From Rivularia sp. PCC 7116 (GTDB lineage Bacteria; Cyanobacteriota; Cyanobacteriia; Cyanobacteriales; Nostocaceae), in assembly GCF_000316665.1 (NCBI RefSeq), contig NC_019678.1:2728001-2792000 (forward strand): a stretch of DNA of 64,000 nucleotides. The letters run 5' to 3'. Every line of letters starts with the position of its first letter. The first letter of the stretch is position 1. The position numbers were made by a program, and so were the translations under genes. Shown piece by piece: positions 19,488 to 27,293 of the stretch. The notes beneath the pieces were generated by a model. It did not search any database and was not told the origin of the DNA. It worked only from the letters and a program-made list of their open reading frames with translations.

Positions 19488-21665
19488 TTAACTAACTGCG
19501 AATTGATTTTCACCTACATTTATAAAGTATTCTGCATTTTGAATTTCTTGGACTTTGGTATTTTTAAGGAATGCGATAATTTCTGAACCAGCCATAATTA
19601 ATGTTCCATTGGATGATTCTTCAAAAGTTAGTTGATCGAAGCTCATGTCTGTCAAACCAATTTTATCGATACCAAGTTCAAAGTCTTCAATAATATTGGT
19701 ACTCGATTTATCTGCACCACCATCACCGGGTTTGAAAATAAATGTGTCTATTCCAGCACCACCATTAAGAATATCTGTACCGATGCCACCGATAAGAATA
19801 TCGTCGTTATCATCGCCGAGAATCATATCATTACCAGATTCACCAAAGAAAATATCATTATGGTCACCAGCGTAGGGACTATCTGCACCAAAATTTAATA
19901 AATCTGTACCGTGCATTTCTTCATTGGTGTAACTTCCGATAACTATGTCGTCTTGATTTCCTGCTTTTAATATTCCAGCTAATGAAGTTACTAAGTTGTC
20001 TTCGTTAACATTAATAATTCCTTTGAAACCTTTGTCGCTTCCTTCAATAATTTGTAACTCTCCTAAATCATCAATGGACATTGTTTCAAGGGATTGATAA
20101 GCATCCAATCCAAGTAAATCTCCGAGTACACCTTGTTGATTGATTGTATTTATGAAAGCACTAACAACTCTAGTGTGTTCCCTACCAAAATCGGTAAGTT
20201 CGGAGTTAGTTCCGAAAGTCATTTCAAAAGCTTCGTCAGCACCAAGAGCTAATACTTTATTTCCGGCAATACTTTTTTCACCCACATATGCTCTAGAAAA
20301 TACCGAAGTATCTGCAAATGTTTGGGGGGTTTGAATACCTTCTATCCTGCCATCTACATCATAGATATCTTCAAGAGGATCTACAGCCAATGGATTTTCA
20401 TCGCGATTTCTTGCTGAGGGAGGATCTAAAGCGGTGATTGTTCTAGCACCTTCATTGTTGCCAGTTACTACAGTTTCGTTTTCTACAGTTAATCCGTCTC
20501 GATAAAGTCTTCCTATTTCCGCGCTTACCAAAGAACCCAAACTATGACCAATTAAGTTTAAACTTTGGGAAGCTCCCAGACTATCTATGCCGTAATAATC
20601 ATTTAGTGCTTCCACTGCGAATTCAGCCACCGGATCGATCCAGCTAGCTGCTCGGAAATTCCCTTTACCTAAAGCACTCAAATCAATTCCATTAATCCCG
20701 TCTGCGTTATAAGCTGCTTCTCTCCAGTCTAATAAGAGTACGCGATCGCCAGTATTTGCAGCAGCAATTTCTTGTGCTAATTCTGTAAATTGTCCATCGG
20801 GTGTATCGTTCCAACCGTGGATAATCACCCAAGTTTGTTGAGCGTCAGCAGGATTGTTAAATTCTCTAAAGCCTACATTGCGGATGCTGGGATTGTTTTC
20901 TATTTCTGAGTTGAGTAAAATTCCCTCTTCGCTTCCACCAGTAATAGTGCCTTGAACTGGTAAAACGCTCGGATCTAAATACTCGCCCTTATCTTGGGAA
21001 TTGAATGTTGCATCTTGAAAACTTTGTGTTTGCAATATGCTTTGATTATCAAAAGTTTCATCGGATGCAACTCCGTTATGATTAGCGTACTGATTTCCTT
21101 CAACCTGACTAAGTGAAATGTCGTTTAAATGACCAGTATCATCACCTACGGTTTGGATATTTATTTCAAGATTGTTTACATCAGAAGCTGGTAATGTATC
21201 GAAAGAATTAACGTTCTTATAAGGCGATTCTTCAGCAACCGTAACTGCCGCATTCTGATTCCCTATAACTGTGTTATCTGTAAAGTTTTTTGAGGAGTTT
21301 TTTGAGGATAAATTAACCTGGCTATTCCCATCTAAATTGTCATTGAAAACAGGAATACTTATTCTTTTTCCTATTTCTCCATCAATAAACTCTATAGAGA
21401 TAGGAGTTTCATTGAAAGCGGCTTCAGGTTGAAGATCTTCTGACTTCAGATCCACAAACTGCGAAATTAAAACTTTATCTGTGACTTCACTCGAAAAGTC
21501 TTCTTCAAAACTAAGAGGATGAGATTGAGACGATCCAGTTAATGAATGGTTTCTAAAATGTTCTCCGAGATAGTTGTCAGTAGAGAGTACGTCTTTATGC
21601 AATGAGTGGTGAGATGCGGTATTGTTATTCATTTTTAAATTTGTTTCGAGACTTTGTAGATTCAT
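19488..21665 (-). CDS. Secreted lipase-like alpha/beta hydrolase with RTX calcium-binding repeats
   Basis: 725 residues in three parts. Residues 1-265 are a Ser/Asn/Asp-rich low-complexity region without a signal peptide. Residues about 270-505 are a pancreatic-lipase-like domain: oxyanion HGW at about 284, nucleophile motif GHSLG (about 373-377), acid in TALDPPS (about 414) and His in GREHTRV (about 497). Residues about 565-645 hold nonapeptide repeats of the GGxGxDxL type (GESGNDMILGDDNDD, GGIGTDILNGGAGIDTF). RTX repeats with no N-terminal signal point to type I export via a C-terminal signal and calcium-triggered folding outside. No transporter genes are nearby. A secreted lipase or phospholipase is likely; the substrate is unknown. 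Confidence 0.85.
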   Translation of the reverse strand: MNLQSLETNLKMNNNTASHHSLHKDVLSTDNYLGEHFRNHSLTGSSQSHPLSFEEDFSSEVTDKVLISQFVDLKSEDLQPEAAFNETPISIEFIDGEIGKRISIPVFNDNLDGNSQVNLSSKNSSKNFTDNTVIGNQNAAVTVAEESPYKNVNSFDTLPASDVNNLEINIQTVGDDTGHLNDISLSQVEGNQYANHNGVASDETFDNQSILQTQSFQDATFNSQDKGEYLDPSVLPVQGTITGGSEEGILLNSEIENNPSIRNVGFREFNNPADAQQTWVIIHGWNDTPDGQFTELAQEIAAANTGDRVLLLDWREAAYNADGINGIDLSALGKGNFRAASWIDPVAEFAVEALNDYYGIDSLGASQSLNLIGHSLGSLVSAEIGRLYRDGLTVENETVVTGNNEGARTITALDPPSARNRDENPLAVDPLEDIYDVDGRIEGIQTPQTFADTSVFSRAYVGEKSIAGNKVLALGADEAFEMTFGTNSELTDFGREHTRVVSAFINTINQQGVLGDLLGLDAYQSLETMSIDDLGELQIIEGSDKGFKGIINVNEDNLVTSLAGILKAGNQDDIVIGSYTNEEMHGTDLLNFGADSPYAGDHNDIFFGESGNDMILGDDNDDILIGGIGTDILNGGAGIDTFIFKPGDGGADKSSTNIIEDFELGIDKIGLTDMSFDQLTFEESSNGTLIMAGSEIIAFLKNTKVQEIQNAEYFINVGENQFAVS

Positions 21666-22237
21666 TTTGATTAAATAATATATATGTGGCGTTTAAATGT
21701 ATTTAAAGACGCAGTCTTGAAAATGCTATATAGATATTATGGTTTTATAGCTCCAGAACTAGCGCAGCTCATAGCATCAATAAATTGCTACTGGATTGAT
21801 ATGAAAATAAATTATGTTCCAATCTTTAAAGCGGTTGGAACGAGATTTAGATCGATTAATTAGAAATGATTGATCGAGAAACGATTTATCTGGAAATGAT
21901 TATGCTAGATCATCTCGATATTTATCATCTAACTAAAGAAATATTCTCTAGAAAAAATTTAATTTCAGTAAGTATTTAAGCCGATTTTCATATCAAACGG
22001 ATTGCTTGAAATAATTTGTGAATTATAAAAAATTTTGTTTAGTAAATACAAAACATAGTGTTAATAAAATAAAGTTTTTTTTGTTATTTAAACTAAATTC
22101 TATTTTTGCAAAGAGAAAGTGACATTGAAGATATTATTGTTACTTTTTAGTATTTAGTTTTAGTAGTGTAGGTTACAGTTTAGATATTAATAGTCGCGAA
22201 GTCGATTCTGTGGAGCAAGGATACCTACTCCAGAGTT
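21666..22237. other. AT-rich spacer upstream of the RTX lipase
   Basis: 572 bp with no coding frame of note. It contains imperfect echoes such as GAAATGATT...GATCGAGAAACGATT...GGAAATGATT (about 21855-21905) that could be degenerate repeats. The promoter of the RTX gene should lie close to 21670-21750. Confidence 0.4.
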
Positions 22238-22873
22238 TTAAGCATAATTCCGTCGAATTCGAGCAATCGCCGCATTCAGCCCATCGCTATGAATCCAGCC
22301 AACAAAACCACCGTAAATCATATTGTCATTTCTATCGGCAATAAAAACGTGGTCAACCCCAAAGGGATTTTTCCAAGTTTTGACAACCGAACCATCCCTT
22401 AACCGCATAACTGGATTAGAACTTTTAAAATCTCGATGATGAGCGCGAGTCATACCGGGAACATACTCTAAAATAGCAATAACTTCTTCGGTATCATCTG
22501 TAATTGCTTGAGCAACTATAGTATTACAGCCACATACATCCGTTACCGTAGCTTTGAGTCTTTCTTTTAAATCACCATCAAATAGCGATAAAAAATTAAT
22601 TTCTTCTAATAATTTTCCCTGGGGTTCCGATTGTCTTCTCTGACAATAAACTGCTGTTAGCAACTCTTCTAAACCGACATTTGTTAAAGCATCTGCAATC
22701 AATCCCGTTAATCCCAAAACTGTGATTCCACCAAGCATTCCGGCTGGACCACCTAAAAACGCTAAAGCAGCAGTAATTGCAGCAGCACCTGTTAAACCTG
22801 TACTTGCCATAACTGCGATTAATATGATTCCAGGAAATCCTAATCCGGCGATTTTTTTGATAAGTTCGTCCAT
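22238..22873 (-). CDS. Unknown protein: Gly/Ala-rich hydrophobic hairpin plus C-terminal domain
   Basis: 211 residues. Residues about 10-68 form two hydrophobic Gly/Ala-rich helices (FPGIILIAVMASTGLTGAAA; GGPAGMLGGITVLGLTGLIA) that look like a membrane-inserting hairpin. Residues about 150-211 form a small domain with TRAHHRDFKSSNPVMRL, WKNPFGVDHVFIADRND and GGFVGW motifs. Between them is a pair of Cys-Gly-Cys residues. I know similar hydrophobic hairpins from cyanobacterial hypothetical proteins and pore-forming peptides but cannot name a family. Confidence 0.5.
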   Translation of the reverse strand: MDELIKKIAGLGFPGIILIAVMASTGLTGAAAITAALAFLGGPAGMLGGITVLGLTGLIADALTNVGLEELLTAVYCQRRQSEPQGKLLEEINFLSLFDGDLKERLKATVTDVCGCNTIVAQAITDDTEEVIAILEYVPGMTRAHHRDFKSSNPVMRLRDGSVVKTWKNPFGVDHVFIADRNDNMIYGGFVGWIHSDGLNAAIARIRRNYA

Positions 22874-23107
22874 TACACCCTTATCCTCAATAAATATTTT
22901 TATCTTTTATAACACCATAACTTCTGCTTATTGAACCGTTCTAGAATTTCCTATCTCTGTTGACTTCTTTCCTTGATATTCTCTGTGTTTTGTTAATCAG
23001 TAATCTTCTAGCAGGATAGGAATAATTGTAGTTTACAGAAATTATGGCAACAAATCTAGGAAGCGAATTAAGCTATTAGTAATCGCTGAAATACTGGGAG
23101 TGGTAAT

Positions 23108-23752
23108 ATGCTCTTAAGCATTAGACGTATTGATGTTCCACCAGGACAAAGGGTATTGTTACGTGATGTCACCTGGGAAGAATTTGAAGCAATTATTGAA
23201 GAACTCGGAGAACATCGGGCTGCGCGTATTGCTTATGATAGAGGGGTGCTGGAAATTATGGCTCCATTACCAGAACATGAAGATGATAAAGAAATAATTG
23301 GTGATTTAGTAAAAGCACTTTTAGAAGAATTAGAAATTGAATTTAGAAGTTTGGGTTCCACGACTTTTAAAAATCAGATAATGCTTCAAGGAATAGAACC
23401 AGACCAATGTTTTTATATAGAAAATGAAAGCAAAATCCGTGGGAAAAAGCGACTCGACCTAACACAAGATCCACCTCCCGATTTAGCTCTAGAAATTGAT
23501 GTTACTTCTCGAACTCATCCAAGTATTTATGAAGCGTTGAAAGTCCCAGAACTTTGGCGATTTGAAAAAGGTAAATTACAAATAAATTTATTACAAAATG
23601 GTGATTATGTAGTATCCGAGCAAAGTAAAACCTTTCCTAATTTTGATTTAGCTGAAATTTTACCTCAATACCTTGAACAAAGTAAAACAGCAGGTAGAAA
23701 TTTTGTAATCAAAGCTTTTAGAAATTGGGTAAGAGAGCAAATACAGAATTAA
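23108..23752 (+). CDS. Uma2-family (DUF820) restriction-endonuclease-like protein
   Basis: 214 residues of the large cyanobacterial Uma2 group, which has a PD-(D/E)XK nuclease-like fold. Typical elements are VLLRDVTWEEFEAIIEELGEHR near the start, GVLEIMAPLPEHE, and the putative catalytic PDLALEIDVTSRTH with a downstream ALKVPELWRFEKGKL. In vivo function is unknown; members are often near mobile elements. Its stop is only 36 bp from the left end of the proposed Tn7-like island, so it probably belongs to the flanking chromosome. Confidence 0.85.
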   Translation: MLLSIRRIDVPPGQRVLLRDVTWEEFEAIIEELGEHRAARIAYDRGVLEIMAPLPEHEDDKEIIGDLVKALLEELEIEFRSLGSTTFKNQIMLQGIEPDQCFYIENESKIRGKKRLDLTQDPPPDLALEIDVTSRTHPSIYEALKVPELWRFEKGKLQINLLQNGDYVVSEQSKTFPNFDLAEILPQYLEQSKTAGRNFVIKAFRNWVREQIQN

Positions 23753-23788
23753 TACGATTGCTTTTTAAGTGTTGTGTTTATAAATAAT

Positions 23789-23930
23789 TGTCGGCGTACA
23801 ATAAAATTGTACAATTTCAAATCCTGGAATACCTATTATATCGTTGCAAATTTCGGATACTTGAAAAAATAAAGTTGTACAATTTGTGTCAGCTATTCTC
23901 AAAAATTGAACAATCAAGTTGTACATTTTT
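23789..23930. mobile_element. Left end of a Tn7-like transposon
   Basis: Starts TGTCGGCGTACAATAAA, which agrees with the Tn7 terminus as I remember it (TGTGGGCGGACAATAAA) at 15 of 17 positions. Three TTGTACA sites follow at 23807, 23875 and 23919, spaced about 68 and 44 bp apart; Tn7-left also has three separated transposase-binding sites. The opposite end, near glmS at 39587-39639, carries the same CGTACAATA and AAAATTGTACAA sequences in inverted orientation. Confidence 0.75.
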
Positions 23931-24219
23931 CCTAATGCTTGCCATATAAGGGTTTGAAGCGCTGCAAAAAGAACAAATCTTTTGATTTTTACATTGGCTT
24001 TCTTCTAGCTTTTATTTTAGTCATATCACTAAGCAAATATAGGTTTATGAATAGGTTTTTCATAAGTAAATATATCATTAAAAGTAATAATCATTACTAT
24101 TATAGTTTTACTTCAAAGGGCGATCGCTCTCAATATGTAATCTCCTAAAACGTTTTTACTGAAATCAAAAATGCAATTTCTTCAACATAAGAAATGAAAT
24201 AACTAAGATTAAATTAGAT
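23931..24219. other. Spacer between the transposon left end and drmC
   Basis: No convincing gene. A TTG-initiated frame at 23939-24148 is rich in Phe, Tyr, Lys and Ser and looks like chance. No terminator for the drm operon is evident. Confidence 0.4.
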
Positions 24220-25014
24220 TTAAATCAATATTGGACGTAAGATTTTTTGAGATACTAAAGCATCAAACTGTAGACGCAATGCTTGGGCTATGCTTGTATC
24301 GTTCAGTAATACACCTGCTTCAATATTCCGTTCGTGAGCCGCTTGTGTAAAATTGGCGGATGTTACGAGTACTTGTGCTTCATCTACAGCAATACATTTG
24401 GCGTGTAAACAAGATTTTTGTTTGGTATCTAGTGCTAAGGAGCGGGTGTCATAAAATAGTTTCGGCAGTCTTTTCCCAGACCAAATATCATGACGAAAGG
24501 TGTCTGCAAATTCTCTCAATAAAATTGACTCTGCAACTTTGCTTTGATGAGGACGTTTGATATTAAGAAACATCTGAACATCAAGTTCTGGGTTTACTTC
24601 CATTCGTTGTGCAAGTACTTCAAATAATCTCTGGGCTTTTTCGCCTTTATCAATAGCAAAACTGGAAATCAAAACGCTTTTTTTGGCTTTACTGAAAAGT
24701 TCGCGGACGACTACACCAGTATCGCGACTTCGGGAACCAGTAATTTCTGGACCAGTCCATACTAAATTAATGCGATCGCGTATTCGTTGAGAATTATCTT
24801 TTTCTTGTGCAAGCAAGCGTAAGGTATAAGCAATGTGTTTACAGTCTACACCTTGGGAATTTAAGCGATTTAGTTCGTCTACTATTTCTTGGCTTAAATT
24901 TACGGGTACGTAATTGAGAATACTGGATATGAGAAAGGGTGGGGAAAGTCTTCTGGTAAGAAGCGCTGTTGCCAGTTTATCCAAGTTAGGACGACTGAGT
25001 TTAAGAAAGGTCAT
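24220..25014 (-). CDS. drmC: DISARM protein DrmC (phospholipase D-like)
   Basis: 264 residues. A single PLD-type HKD motif is visible at about residue 205: HAKCIAVDEAQ followed by VLVTSANFTQAAHERNIE. An SSFAIDKGEKAQRLFEVL stretch precedes it, as in phosphodiesterase nucleases. DrmC is a conserved accessory of DISARM, reported as not strictly essential for defence. It starts only 5 bp after the drmB stop on the same strand, so the two are cotranscribed. It is the last gene of the locus before the transposon left end. Confidence 0.85.
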   Translation of the reverse strand: MTFLKLSRPNLDKLATALLTRRLSPPFLISSILNYVPVNLSQEIVDELNRLNSQGVDCKHIAYTLRLLAQEKDNSQRIRDRINLVWTGPEITGSRSRDTGVVVRELFSKAKKSVLISSFAIDKGEKAQRLFEVLAQRMEVNPELDVQMFLNIKRPHQSKVAESILLREFADTFRHDIWSGKRLPKLFYDTRSLALDTKQKSCLHAKCIAVDEAQVLVTSANFTQAAHERNIEAGVLLNDTSIAQALRLQFDALVSQKILRPILI

Positions 25015-25019
25015 TATAG

Positions 25020-26882
25020 TTAACTGCGGAAAAACTCTGCTCCCAAACTTTCAACTGTAGACACAACCAAAGCCCTATCCAAAAATTCATTACGACGTTC
25101 GCACGATGTTTCTGCAATCAACAAGCATCCGTGACAAGCGGAACCGTGTAAAAATCTTTCTTCTTCTTCGTTATCTGCTTTGTGTTGGGCGCAAACTGGG
25201 TCATTTGAACATAATTTACCTTGTTCTAAGGCTGATTCTAAATGGTATTCAATCCGTTTCCCAACTTCTACTAATCCGCCTAATGTACCTTCCGAACCTG
25301 CGGAACCTGTATATAAAAGTATTCCATATCCCGCTTCACCAGCATAAACACGTTCGCGGATGGAACTTGCTGCATAACCGCATTCGAGGGATACTGCTGT
25401 AATTAGTAAGTGTGACAAGGAATGCAGCATTACATATGGCAGTCCGGGAAATTTGACTTTATCTACTTCTTGGTCGATACCTTTACGAGCGCACCAGATA
25501 TCAAATCCCCTTGATAATTCTCGTCCCCGTTTTTTCACTGCTTGTCGCTGTAACCATTCTTCAATGGCTTCGTTACGAAAAGCAATAAATACACCTTCGC
25601 CTCTATTCTCAATTGCAGGAACCCAAGTAGGTTCAACATCCAATGCAGCACGTCTGACGCTGATATCAAGTTCGCCATCAATATCGGGCATTTCGGCTTC
25701 AAAGCGGGTAAAACCTACTTGAGCGATAACTTCCCGGAGACGATGAACTAAAACGATACGCTCAATCAGCGAAGTAAATTTAGGTTTTAAATTACTTAAA
25801 TCTCTGGCTGTAGCGTAAAAATCGCTTTCGGGTACGTCTTCTCCAACTTCTACGGGACTTGAAAGTAATGTCTCAATTTCTACTTGTTTAATGCTTTTAT
25901 GTTCTTTGACTTGTCCGCTTTGTCGGCGTTGAATTTCCTGCCAAACTTCCTCATCGCTAAATCTTTCTATTGCTACGAATACCTTTTGTTTTTTACGTTC
26001 TTTTCTTACATCCCTAGCATCTTCTGCATACTGTAGAAAATCTTCGTAGACTATACTAACCGCGTCTCGCAAAGCTGTGTCTGAGTCTGGAAGGGAAATA
26101 ACGCTGAGAAGTTGAGAAAAATAAGCGTTGCTAGCAGAACGAACTAATAAACGATTATATTCGGGTTTACCTTTCTTTTCGTTTATACATTGGGGTTCTT
26201 TGGCAAAATCACCAATCCAGGGGCGATGTCCTTCACAAGGACCCAAAACTTTTGCGTTGGGAACTGTTGCATCTGCAAGGGGACGACGAGCTTTGCAGGC
26301 TTCGCAACGGACGTAAATTTCTGCAAAGTCATTACCGGAACCTCCTTCATCTAACCATAATTGTCCTCGACATCTTTTTTGGGAGTCTTGATGTACGAAG
26401 GTATACCAATCAATATCGCTAAGATGTCCTTTGACGCAGGCTTGAACGAAGCGAACGGGTACAACAGGTACTTTCTTTTTTTCAGAATTGAGATATTTCC
26501 CAGAAACTAAACTTCCCCAAGGTAATAGGGGACGAGTACGATAATTTTTTTGAGTTTTGCTATCAAACCAAGTTTCCTCTACCTGAGCTAAAAACCAAGT
26601 AGGAAACATAAAAGCATTTATTCCTGTACGGTTTGCTTTTGGGTCTTGTTCGTTAACTGGTGGCGCATACAGTTTGATACTCGAAACTTGTAAGATTTCA
26701 GCAACTCTGGCTTGTAAACGTTCTTCTGATATGTTTCTTTTATCACCACGCCAATGGCTTAAACCTGCGATTAATACGGAATGTTCCGGTAAATCTACCA
26801 TCGAACCGGAACCGAATGTCGAAAGAATTTGACTTTGGCGAATTTGTCCTGCTGGGGGAATTTTTTTGTTAGATTTACTCAT
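25020..26882 (-). CDS. drmB: DISARM protein DrmB (DUF1998)
   Basis: 620 residues, typical DrmB length. The start, PPAGQIRQSQILSTFGSGSMVDL, is a family hallmark. A Cys-containing block lies near residue 190 (CEACKARRPL). The C-terminal DUF1998 region (about 465-610) has YVMLHSLSHLLITAVSLECG, GILLYTGSAGSEGTLGGLV, CSNDPVC and GSACHGCLLIAETSCERRN, the last being a probable zinc site. DrmB forms a complex with DrmA that loads on and restricts incoming DNA. A 411-bp repeat-filled gap separates it from drmA, and drmC follows immediately. Confidence 0.9.
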   Translation of the reverse strand: MSKSNKKIPPAGQIRQSQILSTFGSGSMVDLPEHSVLIAGLSHWRGDKRNISEERLQARVAEILQVSSIKLYAPPVNEQDPKANRTGINAFMFPTWFLAQVEETWFDSKTQKNYRTRPLLPWGSLVSGKYLNSEKKKVPVVPVRFVQACVKGHLSDIDWYTFVHQDSQKRCRGQLWLDEGGSGNDFAEIYVRCEACKARRPLADATVPNAKVLGPCEGHRPWIGDFAKEPQCINEKKGKPEYNRLLVRSASNAYFSQLLSVISLPDSDTALRDAVSIVYEDFLQYAEDARDVRKERKKQKVFVAIERFSDEEVWQEIQRRQSGQVKEHKSIKQVEIETLLSSPVEVGEDVPESDFYATARDLSNLKPKFTSLIERIVLVHRLREVIAQVGFTRFEAEMPDIDGELDISVRRAALDVEPTWVPAIENRGEGVFIAFRNEAIEEWLQRQAVKKRGRELSRGFDIWCARKGIDQEVDKVKFPGLPYVMLHSLSHLLITAVSLECGYAASSIRERVYAGEAGYGILLYTGSAGSEGTLGGLVEVGKRIEYHLESALEQGKLCSNDPVCAQHKADNEEEERFLHGSACHGCLLIAETSCERRNEFLDRALVVSTVESLGAEFFRS

Positions 26883-26904
26883 ATCTATTCATAAAATCTT
26901 TTAT

Positions 26905-27131
26905 TCACAGAGTCACAGAGATTGAAAATCTCTGTCTCATAGCTAAATTCCTCTGGAAGAGGAATAAACTATGATTGATTATTTGTTCCACAGTCGTCTT
27001 AAGACACAGAGATTGAAAATCTCTGTCTCATAGCTAAATTCATCTGGAAGATGAATAAACCATGATTGATTATTTGTTCCACAGTCGTCTTAAGACGACT
27101 TTTGCTTTTAGACAGGGATTTTCAATCCCTG
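26905..27131. repeat. REP-like hairpin cluster between drmB and drmA
   Basis: Two near-identical left half-units: AGAGATTGAAAATCTCT hairpin, then GTCTCATAGCTAAA, then a TTCnTCTGGAAGAnGAA hairpin, each followed by the shared TGATTATTTGTTCCACAGTCG. One right half-unit follows: AGTCGTCTTAAGACGACT, then TTTTAGACA, then GGGATTTTCAATCCC. The same grammar is found at 31383-31530, 32060-32310 and 35467-35600. Confidence 0.8.
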
Positions 27132-27133
27132 AT

Positions 27134-27287
27134 TAAATATCGTTGGTTAATTATCGTTGGTTAATTATCATGGGCTAAATATCATTGGCTAAATATCCCT
27201 GGCTAAATATCCCTGACTAATTATCATTGGCTAAATATCGTTGGTTAATTATCATGGGCTAAATATTCCTGGCTGAATATCTGGTTC
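27134..27287. repeat. 14-bp tandem repeat, about 11 copies
   Basis: Units of the form TAAWTATCnYTGGY follow each other without spacers, for example TAAATATCGTTGGT, TAATTATCATGGGC and TAAATATCCCTGGC. The array abuts the drmA stop codon (27294) and the REP-like cluster, and occupies the intercistronic space of drmA and drmB. Shorter, degenerate runs of the same unit occur at 31530-31585 and 32300-32345. Confidence 0.85.
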
Positions 27288-27293
27288 GATTAC

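Noticed and set aside
23939-24148. 69-codon open frame near the transposon left end
   Set aside because: TTG start, no ribosome-binding site, low-complexity Phe/Tyr/Ser/Lys composition and no family resemblance.
27134-27287. CRISPR array
   Set aside because: Units are 14 bp and contiguous, with no unique spacers, and no cas gene is present in the window.
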